From Streptomyces marianii (GTDB lineage: Bacteria; Actinomycetota; Actinomycetes; Streptomycetales; Streptomycetaceae), in the NCBI RefSeq assembly GCF_005795905.1, contig NZ_VAWE01000001.1:7691501-7755500 (forward strand): a stretch of DNA of 64,000 nucleotides, written 5' to 3'. The translations under genes were made by a program, and so were the position numbers. Under the pieces are notes generated by a model that was given only the letters and a program-made list of their open reading frames with translations, did no database searches and was not told the DNA's origin. How positions within the stretch are numbered: position 1 is the stretch's first letter; every line of letters begins with the position of its first letter. Below are positions 27,919 through 36,619 of the stretch, piece after piece.

Positions 27919-29994
27919 CTACCGGGCCGCGCCGTGCTGGATCGCCTGTTCCGACCAGATGGTCTTGCCGTCTCCGGTGGTCCTGGTGCCCCATCGGTCA
28001 CTGAGCTGCATGACGATGAACAGTCCACGGCCTCCTTCGTCCGTTGCGGTGGCATGGCGCATGTGCGGCGAGGTACTGCTGGCGTCCGAGACCTCGCAGA
28101 TCAGGGTGCGGTCGAGGATCACCCGCAGCTCGATCGGCCCCTGCCCGTAGCGGATCGCGTTGGTCACCAGCTCGCTGACGATCAGTTCGGTGGTGAAGAC
28201 GGCGTCCGGCATGTCCCACGCCTGGAGCTGGTGCTCGATCAGCCGGCGGGCCGTGGCCACGACCGAGCCGTCCCGGGGCAGGGTCCAGCTGGTGACGCGG
28301 TCCGCGCGCAGGGCGCGGGTACGGGCGAGCAGCAGCACCGCGTCGTCCTGGGGGCGGCGGGGCAGGAGCTCGTAGACCGCGGAGTCGCAGAGCCGCCCGA
28401 GGGACGCCTCGGGTTGGGCGAGGATCTGGTGGAGCCGGGCACGGGCCTTCCCGGCGTCCTGGCCGGGGGTGCTGACCAGGCCGTTCGTGTAGAGCGCCAG
28501 CAGGGTGGACTCCGGGAGGGTGACGGTGGCGGACGCGTAACCGGTGCCTCCCGCGCCCAGCGGGGGACCGTCCGGTACGTCGAACTCCAGCGCCGAGCCG
28601 TCGGGCCCCAGCACCAGCGGGAGCGGATGGCCGGCCCGGGCGGTGGCGCAGACCCGGGACACCGGGTCGTAGACCACGCACACGCAGGTGGCGAGGTGGT
28701 CCGGGGGCGCGTCGTCGCCGTGCCCGACCGGTGAGCGTGTCCGGCTGAGGAAGGCGGCCGTCTCGTCGAGCCGGTCGAGCAGTTCACCGGGCTCCAGGTC
28801 CTGCAGGGCGAGCGTGCGCAGGGCCGTTCGCAGCTGGCCCATGGTGGCGGCGGCCTCGATGCCGTGCCCGGCGACGTCACCCACGACCAGGGCGGCCCTG
28901 GCACCGGACAGCGGGATGACGTCGTACCAGTCACCTCCCGCGCTCTCGGGGAGATAGGTGTACGCGGTGTCGACCGCGGTGAGTTCGGGGGGCCGGCCCG
29001 GCATCAGCCCCTGCTGCAGCGTTGTCGCCACGGTGCGCTCACGGGCGAAACTGCAGGCGTTGTCGAGGTGCAGTGCGGTCTTGGCCACCAGTTCCGTCGA
29101 GAGGGCGAGATCCGCGTCGTCGAACAGCTCGGGGCGTTCGAAACGGTAGAGGGCGGCCACCCCCAGCACCGTCTCCCGCAGCGTCAGCGGCACCACCATC
29201 AGGGAGTGGACGCCCGCGGACACGATGGGTTCGCCGCGTTCGGGGTCCGCGTCCAGCCAGGCGTCGTTCGCGTCGACGTCGGTGACGAGCCGCGGTGTGA
29301 GGTCGTTGAGGACCTGGGAGTAAGGGGTGTGGGCGCCGAAGGTGTTGAGTTCGCCCTTGCGCGGCCCCCGCTCACGGCCGAGGACGGACCTGAACGCGAC
29401 CCGCCGCAACGGCGTGTCCGCCGGTACGGGGCCGGGGCGCAGCGGGCGCCCCCGCAAGGCGTCGTCGAGCAGGTCCACCGCCGCCGCGTCGGCGAGCCGG
29501 GGCAGGAGGACCTCCACGAGCTCCTCCGCCGTCCGGTACGCGTCGAGGCTCGTGCCGATGGACTGCCGGGCCTGGTGGAGCAGGTCCAGCCGGCCGAGCG
29601 CCGCCTCGCGTTCCGTGACGTCGTCGGCGATGACGGCCAGGCCGAGCACCTCCCCGTCGGGCCCCTCCAGCCGGAAGAGCGACAGCGAGACGGTCATGTC
29701 CCGTTCGGGATCGGACAGCGGCCTGCCCGTGATCAGGCGGTCGTGGACCACCGTGCCGGTGCGGAGCACGCCCTCCGCCAGGGCGACGACGGGGTCACCG
29801 CTGAAGCCCTCGGTGAGTTCGGCGACGGTCTTGCCCAGCACCTCCCCGGGAGGGATGCCGCGCACCCCGGGCGCCGCGCGGTTGAACCGGATGACCCGCA
29901 GCTCGTCGTCACACAGGAAGAGGCCGTGCGGTGCCTGAGTGAACAGGGCGTCGAGGATGGCCGAGTCCCGCCGCCGTGCGTCGTCTCCGTCCAC
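27919..29994 (-). CDS. PP2C (SpoIIE-type) phosphatase, PAS-GAF-PP2C-HATPase
   Basis: A 691-residue protein: an N-terminal PAS (ILDALFTQAPHGLFLCDDEL), GAF, the PP2C domain (GGDWYDVIPLSGARAALVVG; GHGIEAAATMGQLR) and a C-terminal anti-sigma-like ATPase (VSELVTNAIRYGQGP). The ATPase resembles that of the paralogue at 22468 more than that of 25341 (both keep CEVSDxSST and TATDEGGRGLF). The GTG at 29994 is preferred because the PAS domain starts soon after; an in-frame start at 30087 gives an Arg-rich extension that looks non-coding. The gap to the next paralogue is 130 bp. Confidence 0.84.
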   Translation of the reverse strand: MDGDDARRRDSAILDALFTQAPHGLFLCDDELRVIRFNRAAPGVRGIPPGEVLGKTVAELTEGFSGDPVVALAEGVLRTGTVVHDRLITGRPLSDPERDMTVSLSLFRLEGPDGEVLGLAVIADDVTEREAALGRLDLLHQARQSIGTSLDAYRTAEELVEVLLPRLADAAAVDLLDDALRGRPLRPGPVPADTPLRRVAFRSVLGRERGPRKGELNTFGAHTPYSQVLNDLTPRLVTDVDANDAWLDADPERGEPIVSAGVHSLMVVPLTLRETVLGVAALYRFERPELFDDADLALSTELVAKTALHLDNACSFARERTVATTLQQGLMPGRPPELTAVDTAYTYLPESAGGDWYDVIPLSGARAALVVGDVAGHGIEAAATMGQLRTALRTLALQDLEPGELLDRLDETAAFLSRTRSPVGHGDDAPPDHLATCVCVVYDPVSRVCATARAGHPLPLVLGPDGSALEFDVPDGPPLGAGGTGYASATVTLPESTLLALYTNGLVSTPGQDAGKARARLHQILAQPEASLGRLCDSAVYELLPRRPQDDAVLLLARTRALRADRVTSWTLPRDGSVVATARRLIEHQLQAWDMPDAVFTTELIVSELVTNAIRYGQGPIELRVILDRTLICEVSDASSTSPHMRHATATDEGGRGLFIVMQLSDRWGTRTTGDGKTIWSEQAIQHGAAR

Positions 29995-30303
29995 AGTTCC
30001 ACGATGGCCTTCGGCGTGCCGGGGGCAACTCGGCGCAGCCCGGCGGCACGGGGTCCGGGCTCCGCGGTGACGCCGCCTGCTGAACACGCTCCGGAGCCCT
30101 CGTACGTCCGGCCTCCCCCACGGGCAGCCCCGGCCGTCCTGGTGTCACGGCCGTACCTCTGTGGCGGGCGGCCCCTGCCCGCTCGGCCGGTGCCTCCTCG
30201 GACGGATCCGCCGGGCCCTCACCTGAGCGGCCCTTCACGGCTCGCGCACCCGCGGGCCCCGGGTTCTGCTGTTGTCAGCCTGACCACCAGCGGAGGAGTA
30301 CGC
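29995..30303. other. Divergent spacer, no gene seen
   Basis: About 309 bp between the divergent phosphatase and membrane-protein genes. It must hold both promoters. Apart from a strong GGAGGAG ribosome-binding site at its right end, I see no repeat, operator or small gene that I can support. Confidence 0.5.
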
Positions 30304-31644
30304 ATGCCGGACGGAAACACCGGCTCCGAGGGACGTGACCTGGAGCAGCTGCGTGCCCGGATCGCGGCACTGGAGGCCCGGGAGCAGCCCCCGGCCCGGC
30401 CGCCCCGGCACCGTATGCGCTCCGCCCTGGCCGCGGTGCTGATCGTGATCGGCTGCCTGCTCGCCCCGCTCAGCGCGGTCGCGACCTGGGCCGAGAGCGA
30501 GGTGGGCGACACCGACCGCTATGTCGCCACCGTCGCTCCGCTCGCCTCCGACCCCGCTGTCCAGGCAGCCGTCGCGACCCGGGTCACGAACGTCGTGATG
30601 GAGCACATCGACCTCCCCGCGCTGCTGGAGGACGTGGCACCGGCCGACCGTCCGCGGCTCGACGCCCTGATCGGCCGGCTCGGAGGCGCCCTGGAGAACG
30701 CCGTCCGCAGCTTCGTGCAGGCCCGCACCCAGGACATCGTCGCCTCCGAGACCTTCCAGCGGATCTGGACCGACGCGAACCGCCGGATCCACGCCGCGGT
30801 CGACAAAGCCCTCACCGGCAGCGGGGGCGGAGCCATCGAGCTCACCGACAACGCCGTCAAGATCGACCTCGCGCCCGTCATCGAGCAGGTCAAGCAGCGG
30901 CTGGTGGACGAGGGGCTCACCGTCGCCGAGAAGATCCCCGAGATCCACACCGACTTCACCGTCCTCCAGTCCGAGGACGTCGGCCGCGTCAAGACCGGTT
31001 TCCGGCTGCTCCAGCTCGCGGGCACCTGGTTGCCGATCGTGGCCGTGGTGCTGATCGCCGCCGGAGTGCTGCTCTCCGCCCACCGCAGAAAGGCCCTGGT
31101 GGCGGCCGCGCTCGGGGTCGCGGTCGCCACAGCGCTGCTCGGCGCGGGCCTCGCGGTGTTCCGGCTGATCTATCTGGACTCCCTGCCCAAGGGGGTGTCC
31201 CAGCCCGCGGCGGAGGCCGTGTTCGACGCCCTCGTCCGCTTCCTGCGCACCACGATCCGCAACATCGTGATGCTCGGCGTCGTCGTCGCCCTCGCCGCCT
31301 GGCTCACCGGTCCCGGCCGCTACGCCGGTCTCGCCCGGCAGCTGTGGACGTCCGGCATCGCCGCCACCCGCGCCACGGCGAACCGCGCGGGCCTGCGCAC
31401 CGGGCCGGTCGGCCCGTGGGTGCGCCGCTACCGGACGTGGATCACCTGGGTGCTGGTCGCCGCCGCCGTGCTGGCGTACGTCCTCTGGTCGTACCCCACC
31501 GCCTGGGTCGTCGTCGGACTGGCCCTCGCCCTGCTCTTCGCCCTCGCGATCGTCGAGTTCCTGGCGCAGGACGACGACCGGGCGGCCCCCGGGCCGCCGG
31601 CCCGCGGACCCGCGGCCACCGGCGGCCCACCGGGCACCCCGTGA
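30304..31644 (+). CDS. Integral membrane protein, function unknown
   Basis: A 446-residue protein. An N-terminal coiled-coil-like stretch (EQLRARIAALEARE) is followed by TM1 (about 40-62) and a roughly 180-residue extracytoplasmic domain rich in helices (DTDRYVATVAPLASDPAVQ...). Further helices follow near 240-260, 265-290, 320-340, 375-395 and 400-420, and the cytosolic tail is Pro/Gly-rich. This layout, with the YVATVAPLA motif after TM1, is a family I have seen in many Streptomyces as hypothetical membrane proteins; I know of no assigned role. The start is ATG 30304 behind GGAGGAG. Confidence 0.8.
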   Translation: MPDGNTGSEGRDLEQLRARIAALEAREQPPARPPRHRMRSALAAVLIVIGCLLAPLSAVATWAESEVGDTDRYVATVAPLASDPAVQAAVATRVTNVVMEHIDLPALLEDVAPADRPRLDALIGRLGGALENAVRSFVQARTQDIVASETFQRIWTDANRRIHAAVDKALTGSGGGAIELTDNAVKIDLAPVIEQVKQRLVDEGLTVAEKIPEIHTDFTVLQSEDVGRVKTGFRLLQLAGTWLPIVAVVLIAAGVLLSAHRRKALVAAALGVAVATALLGAGLAVFRLIYLDSLPKGVSQPAAEAVFDALVRFLRTTIRNIVMLGVVVALAAWLTGPGRYAGLARQLWTSGIAATRATANRAGLRTGPVGPWVRRYRTWITWVLVAAAVLAYVLWSYPTAWVVVGLALALLFALAIVEFLAQDDDRAAPGPPARGPAATGGPPGTP

Positions 31645-31648
31645 GCCC

Positions 31649-31691
31649 CCGGCCTTCCGGGCCCCCCGGAGGCCGGCGCCCGCACGGCGCC
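31649..31691. terminator. Tandem hairpins after the membrane-protein gene
   Basis: CCGGCCTTCCGGG pairs with CCCGGAGGCCGG (one bulged T). A second hairpin, GGCGCC-CGCAC-GGCGCC, follows at once. They lie between the membrane-protein stop (31644) and the polX start (31720), so polX probably has its own promoter or depends on read-through. Confidence 0.5.
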
Positions 31692-31719
31692 CGCCGGCCC
31701 GCCGTGTGACGCTGGATCC

Positions 31720-33441
31720 ATGGCCAGGGCGAACGACGAGATCGAGGCGATCCTCCAGGAGTACGCCGACCTCATCGCCATCACCGGCGGCGACGCCTTC
31801 CGGGCCCGTTCGTACGAGAAGGCCGCCCGCGCGATCGGCGGCTACCCGGCCGACGTGACCACCCTCGACCCCAAGGGGCTGCGCGAGATTCCCCACGTCG
31901 GCAAGTCCATCGCCGACAAGATCGTGGAGTATCTGACGTCCGGGCGGATCAGCGCGGTGGAGGAACGGCGGCAGTCCATTCCCGCCGGGGTGCGGGAGCT
32001 CATCGCCATCCCCATGCTCGGGCCGAAGAAGGCGCTGCTCCTGTACGAGGAGCTGGGCATCTCCTCCGTGGACCAACTGCTCGACGCGGTCCACGGGGAG
32101 CGGCTGCGCGATCTGAGGGGCTTCGGCGAGAAGACGGAGGCGAACATCCTCCACGGCATCGCGCTCATGCAGAAGGCCGGCACCCGGATCCTGCTCAACG
32201 CCGCCATGGACGCGGCCGAGCGGATCGTCGCCGAACTGTCGGGTGTGGAGGGCTGCGAGAGGTGCGCCTACGCCGGATCGCTGCGCCGGATGCGCGAGAC
32301 CATCGGCGACATCGACGTCCTCGTCGCCGCGGACGCCTCGGCTCCCTTCATGGACGCACTCGCCGCACTCCCGAACACGGCCGAGGTGATCGCCCACGGT
32401 GCCAAGAAGACGTCCATCCGCACGACCAAGGGGCTCCAGGTCGATCTGAGGGTGCTGCCGCCCGACTCCTGGGGCGCGGGACTGCAGTACTTCACCGGGG
32501 CCAAGGCGCACAACATCCGCACCCGCGAGATCGCGGTGCGCCAGGGGCTCAAGCTGTCCGAGTACGGGCTCTTCGACGCCGAGAGCGGCGAGAGGATCGT
32601 CTCCTCGACCGAGGAGGAGATCTACGAACGCCTGGGCCTGCCCTGGATCCCCCCGACCCTGCGCGAGGACCGGGGCGAGATCGAGGCCGCACTCCGCGGT
32701 GAACTGCCCGTGCTGGTCACGGAGGAGGACATCCGCGGTGATCTGCACACCCACACCGATCTCACCGACGGTCTGGCCCCGCTGGAGGAGATGGTCGCCG
32801 CGGCCGCGGCGCGCGGATACTCCTACTACGCGGTGACCGACCACGCCCCGGACCTCGCCATGCAGCGCATGACGAAGGAGAAGACGCTCGCCCAGCGGGA
32901 ACGGGTCCGTGAACTCGACCGCAAGCACAAGGGCATGCGACTGCTGCACGGCACCGAGCTCAACATCGGTCCCGAAGGGGACGTGGACTGGCCCGACGAC
33001 TTCCTCGCGGGCTTCGACATCTGCCTGGCCTCGATCCACTCCCATTTCAACCAGAGCCGGGACGCCCTCACCCGCCGCCTCGTCCGGGCCTGCGAGAACC
33101 CGTACATCTCCGTCATCGGCCACCCCACGACCCGCAGGATCGGCAAACGGCCCCCCGTCGACGCCGACTTCGACGCCGTCTTCGCGGCCTGCGCCCGCAC
33201 GGGCACGGCACTGGAGATCAACGCCCACCCCGAGCGGCTCGACCTCGGCGACGAGGACATCCTGCGCGCCAAGCGCCACGGCGTGCGCTTCGCGATCGAC
33301 TCGGACGCGCACTCCACCACCCATCTGCCCTACATGCGGTACGGGGTGGCGACGGCCCAGCGCGGCTGGCTCTCCAAGGACGACGTCGTCAACACCTGGC
33401 CGCTGACGAAGCTCAGGCGCTTCCTGCGGCCCTCGGTCTGA
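31720..33441 (+). CDS. polX: Family X DNA polymerase with PHP exonuclease domain
   Basis: A 573-residue protein with the standard bacterial PolX order. The 8-kDa helix-hairpin-helix domain comes first (YEKAARAIGGYPADVTTLD; IPHVGKSIADKIVEYL). The nucleotidyltransferase palm follows, with the metal pair in IGDIDVLV near residue 200 and a third Asp in LQVDLRV. The C-terminal PHP phosphoesterase (DLHTHTDLTDGLAPLEEM; YAVTDHAPDL; INAHPERLDLG; DSDAHSTTHL) gives 3'-5' exonuclease activity. It fills short gaps in base-excision repair. All catalytic motifs look intact. Confidence 0.93.
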   Translation: MARANDEIEAILQEYADLIAITGGDAFRARSYEKAARAIGGYPADVTTLDPKGLREIPHVGKSIADKIVEYLTSGRISAVEERRQSIPAGVRELIAIPMLGPKKALLLYEELGISSVDQLLDAVHGERLRDLRGFGEKTEANILHGIALMQKAGTRILLNAAMDAAERIVAELSGVEGCERCAYAGSLRRMRETIGDIDVLVAADASAPFMDALAALPNTAEVIAHGAKKTSIRTTKGLQVDLRVLPPDSWGAGLQYFTGAKAHNIRTREIAVRQGLKLSEYGLFDAESGERIVSSTEEEIYERLGLPWIPPTLREDRGEIEAALRGELPVLVTEEDIRGDLHTHTDLTDGLAPLEEMVAAAAARGYSYYAVTDHAPDLAMQRMTKEKTLAQRERVRELDRKHKGMRLLHGTELNIGPEGDVDWPDDFLAGFDICLASIHSHFNQSRDALTRRLVRACENPYISVIGHPTTRRIGKRPPVDADFDAVFAACARTGTALEINAHPERLDLGDEDILRAKRHGVRFAIDSDAHSTTHLPYMRYGVATAQRGWLSKDDVVNTWPLTKLRRFLRPSV

Positions 33442-33492
33442 CCACCCGGCCCGGCACGCCCGCCGGCCCGGCACGGCCGCGGCCCGGTCGGC

Positions 33493-34287
33493 TCAGCACG
33501 GGCGGCGCCATGCGTCCAGCTCCAGCCGCTTGCGCATGGAGGACAGTCCCAGCCGGCGGGACTCCGCGCAGAAGTCCCGGTTGGGCAGCGCGTACTCGAC
33601 ATGGAAGACGGCCTTCCCCGCCGCGACGAACGGGGTGAGCTTCGCGCACTCGCCGTACTGCGCGCACTCCTCGTTGACCGCGAAGTCGAAGTCCTCGACC
33701 AGCTCGGCCACTTGGGGCAGGTCGTTCTTCAACCCGACGGACAGCCCGCGTTCATGGGCGATACGGGCGATCATGCGGTTGTAGGCGAGCTGGTGGGCGG
33801 CGGTCAGGGGGAAGCCGGTGTCGTTCAGATGGGCGTCCAGCAGATCGGGTTCGACCGCGTCGAAGCCCTTCTCCCGGCACATGTCGAAGCGCTTCTCCAT
33901 GAGGGGGCCGAGCACGTCCAGCCGGCGGATGTCGAGCCACCGCTCGCCGTCCCAGCCGTTCGGCCGGCCGCGTACGGACACCGGGAAGTCCGCCTGGTCG
34001 GGACGGAAACGCTCCCAGGCACCGGCGTTGATGTAGCAGATGACCCGGCGTCCGTCCCGGTGCAGCCGTGCGACGTCGGCGGCGCTGTTCTCGAAGCCGT
34101 CGATGTCGTACACGGGCACGTCCGCCGCCGACGGGTCCGCGCGGCCGTCGAGCTGCCACTGCCACGCCGTGCCGGGCCGCGGCTGCCAGCGGACCCCGTC
34201 CGTATCCGGTGGGGCGCCGCCGGAGCACCCCGCCACCAGCAGCACGGCGAAGAGCAGGCACAGGCCGGGGAGTCGACGGCGGTTCAC
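33493..34287 (-). CDS. GH114-family lipoprotein, endo-alpha-1,4-polygalactosaminidase-like
   Basis: A 264-residue lipoprotein (lipobox VAGC, Cys21) with the full GH114 pattern: VICYINAGAWERFRPDQADFP, ERWLDIRRLDVLGPLMEKR, GFDAVEPDLLDAH (probable catalytic Asp158), VGLKNDLPQV and VNEECAQYGEC. The family, typified by Ega3 of Aspergillus and Pseudomonas polygalactosaminidase, cuts alpha-1,4-galactosamine chains. The GTG at 34287 overlaps the stop of the spherulin-4 gene and follows GGGAGG. It is the last gene of a minus-strand exopolysaccharide-like operon, where it would trim or release the polymer at the cell surface. Confidence 0.88.
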   Translation of the reverse strand: MNRRRLPGLCLLFAVLLVAGCSGGAPPDTDGVRWQPRPGTAWQWQLDGRADPSAADVPVYDIDGFENSAADVARLHRDGRRVICYINAGAWERFRPDQADFPVSVRGRPNGWDGERWLDIRRLDVLGPLMEKRFDMCREKGFDAVEPDLLDAHLNDTGFPLTAAHQLAYNRMIARIAHERGLSVGLKNDLPQVAELVEDFDFAVNEECAQYGECAKLTPFVAAGKAVFHVEYALPNRDFCAESRRLGLSSMRKRLELDAWRRPC

Positions 34288-34946
34288 GGAGCCTCCCGGT
34301 ACAGGGCGGGGGGCGGTGCGCCCCAGGGGTTGGGCAGGGAGCCGGTGACCGCGCAGTACACCGCGGCCCCGCGCTCGCCCGCCGCCCGGGCCGCGACGTC
34401 CGCCAGTGCCGTGGGCACCTCGTACACCAGGTGGCAGAACCGCTCGGGCGGATGCCGGGCAGTCCAGCGGGGTCGGGAGAAGGTGGAGAGATAGACCGGC
34501 CAGGGGCCCTCGAACGTCACCAGCAGATCGGCGATCCGGGTGTAGCCCGGCGCCGGGTGCACCCCGTGGTTGAGGACGACCGTGCGGCAGCCCCGCTGGC
34601 GTGCGGCGCGGACGAGACGGCGGCAGGCGGGCAGGGCGGACCGGTCGGCGGGCACCTGGTCGAAGAAGCAGCCGTCGACGTCGTACCACTCGCGATGGCG
34701 GTCCAGATCACCGGTCACCGCCGTTTCCGGGCGCACCCCGTAGTCGAGGTCGACATAGCCGAGGACGCGCGTGCCCGCTTCCCGCAGGGCGCGGGCGGCG
34801 GAGACGAACGCGGGATCGGGCGCCGACCCGGCGCCGTCGGCCGGGTTCAGCACCACCCCGTGGACCCGGTCCCCGGCGGCCGCGACCAGCCGCCAGGCTT
34901 CCGGGTCCTCCGCGGGATGCACATAGAGCGGGACCAGCAGCGTCAT
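34284..34946 (-). CDS. Spherulin-4 (Sph3 / GH135-like) hydrolase
   Basis: A 220-residue TIM-barrel protein of the spherulin-4 family: LVPLYVHPAEDPEAW, VVLNPADGAGSAPDP, VLGYVDLDYGVR, WYDVDGCFFDQVP, TFEGPW and FCHLVYEVP. The fungal member Sph3 is an endo-alpha-1,4-N-acetylgalactosaminidase needed for galactosaminogalactan. Asp96 and Glu146 align by eye with its catalytic acids; Gln97 stands where I recall a Glu in fungal enzymes. No signal peptide is visible, so it may act in the cytosol or the start may be missed. ATGA and GTGA overlaps couple it to both neighbours. Confidence 0.88.
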   Translation of the reverse strand: MTLLVPLYVHPAEDPEAWRLVAAAGDRVHGVVLNPADGAGSAPDPAFVSAARALREAGTRVLGYVDLDYGVRPETAVTGDLDRHREWYDVDGCFFDQVPADRSALPACRRLVRAARQRGCRTVVLNHGVHPAPGYTRIADLLVTFEGPWPVYLSTFSRPRWTARHPPERFCHLVYEVPTALADVAARAAGERGAAVYCAVTGSLPNPWGAPPPALYREAP

Positions 34947-35857
34947 GCCACCGGGTCCGCTTCCCCGTCGGCGCCGAGCGACGCCCACAGCGCGCTGAGG
35001 GAGTCGGTCAGGGTGAACCGCGGCTCCCAGCCGAGGGCGTCCCGCGCCGCCGTGATGTCCGAGCACTGCCAGGTCACGCCGGCGGAGCGCGCCGACCCGA
35101 TGCCGGCCTCGTCGACACGGCCCCCGAACCCGGCGACGGCCACCAGCCCCTGCACCAGGTCCCGGATCGGAACGGCGCGGCCGCCGCCGATGTTGAGGAT
35201 GCGCGGCAGCGGCCCGGAGGCGGTCGCCGCCAGCACCACCGCTCTGGCCAGGTCCCGCGTGTCGACGAAGTCGCGATGCGCGGACAGGTCACCGAACCGC
35301 ACGACCGCGTCGTGGTCCCCGCCCGCCCGGCGCAGCCGGAGGGCGGTGCCGCCCGGCAGGCTCATCGGAGCGGCGCCCGGTCCGACCGGGTTGCCCACGC
35401 GCAGCACGACCGCGTCGAGGCCCGACGATGCGACGGCCACCGTCCCGGCCAGTTTGGTGGCGCCGTACGAGCCCACGGGCCGCGTCGGTGCCTCCTCCGT
35501 GACCGGTACGCCGGGCTCGCCCGCCCCGTACTCGGCCGCCGAACCGAGGTGCACCAGCCGGGCGGTCGGCGCGGCCTTGCGCAGTGCCGCGCACAGCACG
35601 GCCGGGCCGCGCGCGTTGACCTCGGCATCGGTCACCGGGTCGGCGCCGAGCGACCCGGCGCAGTTGACCACCGCGTCGGGGGAGAGGTCCGCGAGGCTCT
35701 CGGCCAGCCGCCCCGTGTCGGCCGTGGCGAGGTCCACGCGGAGGTCGGCGTCCGGAGACCGGCCCCCGCCGAACAGCCGCGCGCCCCCCAGCGCGCTGAG
35801 CTGTTCGGCGACGTGGCGGCCCAGGTACCCGGTGTGGCCCAGGACGAGGATGCGCAT
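34943..35857 (-). CDS. NAD-dependent sugar epimerase/dehydratase (extended SDR)
   Basis: A 304-residue extended SDR. The dinucleotide motif is LGHTGYLGRHVAEQL, the active-site Tyr/Lys are in SYGATK, and HLGSAAEYG carries the upstream Ser. It would interconvert a nucleotide sugar; UDP-GlcNAc/UDP-GalNAc 4-epimerisation would fit the cluster, parallel to Uge3 of the fungal cluster, but substrate residues cannot be read. It is coupled by ATGA to the spherulin-4 gene and lies 7 bp from the nucleotidyltransferase. Confidence 0.85.
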   Translation of the reverse strand: MRILVLGHTGYLGRHVAEQLSALGGARLFGGGRSPDADLRVDLATADTGRLAESLADLSPDAVVNCAGSLGADPVTDAEVNARGPAVLCAALRKAAPTARLVHLGSAAEYGAGEPGVPVTEEAPTRPVGSYGATKLAGTVAVASSGLDAVVLRVGNPVGPGAAPMSLPGGTALRLRRAGGDHDAVVRFGDLSAHRDFVDTRDLARAVVLAATASGPLPRILNIGGGRAVPIRDLVQGLVAVAGFGGRVDEAGIGSARSAGVTWQCSDITAARDALGWEPRFTLTDSLSALWASLGADGEADPVA

Positions 35858-35864
35858 GGGGTGT

Positions 35865-36578
35865 TCAGGCTCCCTTGAGCAGCAGTGACTGGTGGGTGGT
35901 GAACTCGGCGTTGGCCCGGTCGTAGTCGTCCGGCCGGCCGATGTCGAGCCAGTAGCCGTCGAACTCGTAGGCCCCCGGCGGGTTCCCGGCCTTCAGCAGG
36001 TCCAGGACGAGTTCGTCGAAGCCGAGCGGCAGCCCGGCGGTGTATCCGTCGAGCGTGTCACGGGACAGCCCGTACACGCCCATGGAGACGCGGTAGTCCA
36101 TGGACGGTTTCTCGGCGAAGCCGACCACCCTCCCGGCGTCCGTGGTGAGCACCCCGAAGTCGATGTGCACCTTGCGGGCGTACGTGGCGATGGTCAGCGC
36201 CGACCCGCTCGTGCGGTGCCGGCCCAGGACCTCGGCGAAGTCGAGGTCGGTGAGGATGTCCCCGTTCATGACGAGGAACGACTCCGGCAGCCGGTCGCGC
36301 ATCGTCAGCAGCGGGCCCATGGTGCCCAGCGGGTTCTCCTCGGTCGCGTAGTCGATGCTCAGCCCCCATCGGGTACCGCTGCCGACGTAGGCGCGGATGA
36401 TGTGGCCGAGATGGCCGACGGCGATGGTGCAGCTCGTGAAGCCGCTCGCCGCCAGCTGACGCAGTACGATCTCCAGGATCGCGTGCCGGTCGCCGATCGG
36501 GACGAGCGGTTTGGGCAGTGCGGTGGTGTACGGGCGCAGCCGGATGCCCTTGCCTCCGGCGAGAATCACTGCGTGCAC
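35865..36578 (-). CDS. Sugar-phosphate nucleotidyltransferase
   Basis: A 237-residue RmlA/GlmU-type enzyme: VILAGGKGIRLRPYTTALPK (nucleotide loop), KPLVPIG, FLVMNGDILTDLDF (catalytic metal Asp) and GFAEKP. It makes an NDP-sugar from a sugar-1-phosphate and an NTP, supplying the two SDR enzymes that flank it. The GTG at 36578 follows AGGGGG; further upstream codons look non-coding. It lies 41 bp from the dehydratase gene. Confidence 0.88.
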   Translation of the reverse strand: MHAVILAGGKGIRLRPYTTALPKPLVPIGDRHAILEIVLRQLAASGFTSCTIAVGHLGHIIRAYVGSGTRWGLSIDYATEENPLGTMGPLLTMRDRLPESFLVMNGDILTDLDFAEVLGRHRTSGSALTIATYARKVHIDFGVLTTDAGRVVGFAEKPSMDYRVSMGVYGLSRDTLDGYTAGLPLGFDELVLDLLKAGNPPGAYEFDGYWLDIGRPDDYDRANAEFTTHQSLLLKGA

Positions 36579-36619
36579 GGGTAGCCCCCTGTGAGTACGG
36601 TGGTCGGTGGTCCGCCGGG

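Noticed and set aside
30235..33474. A 1079-codon open frame on the minus strand
   Set aside because: It lies opposite the membrane-protein and polX genes, whose motifs are intact. Its composition is typical of a shadow frame.
33442..33492. Possible terminator between polX and the GH114 gene
   Set aside because: The gap has only direct GGCCCGGCACG-type repeats and no clean stem, so I do not call a terminator.
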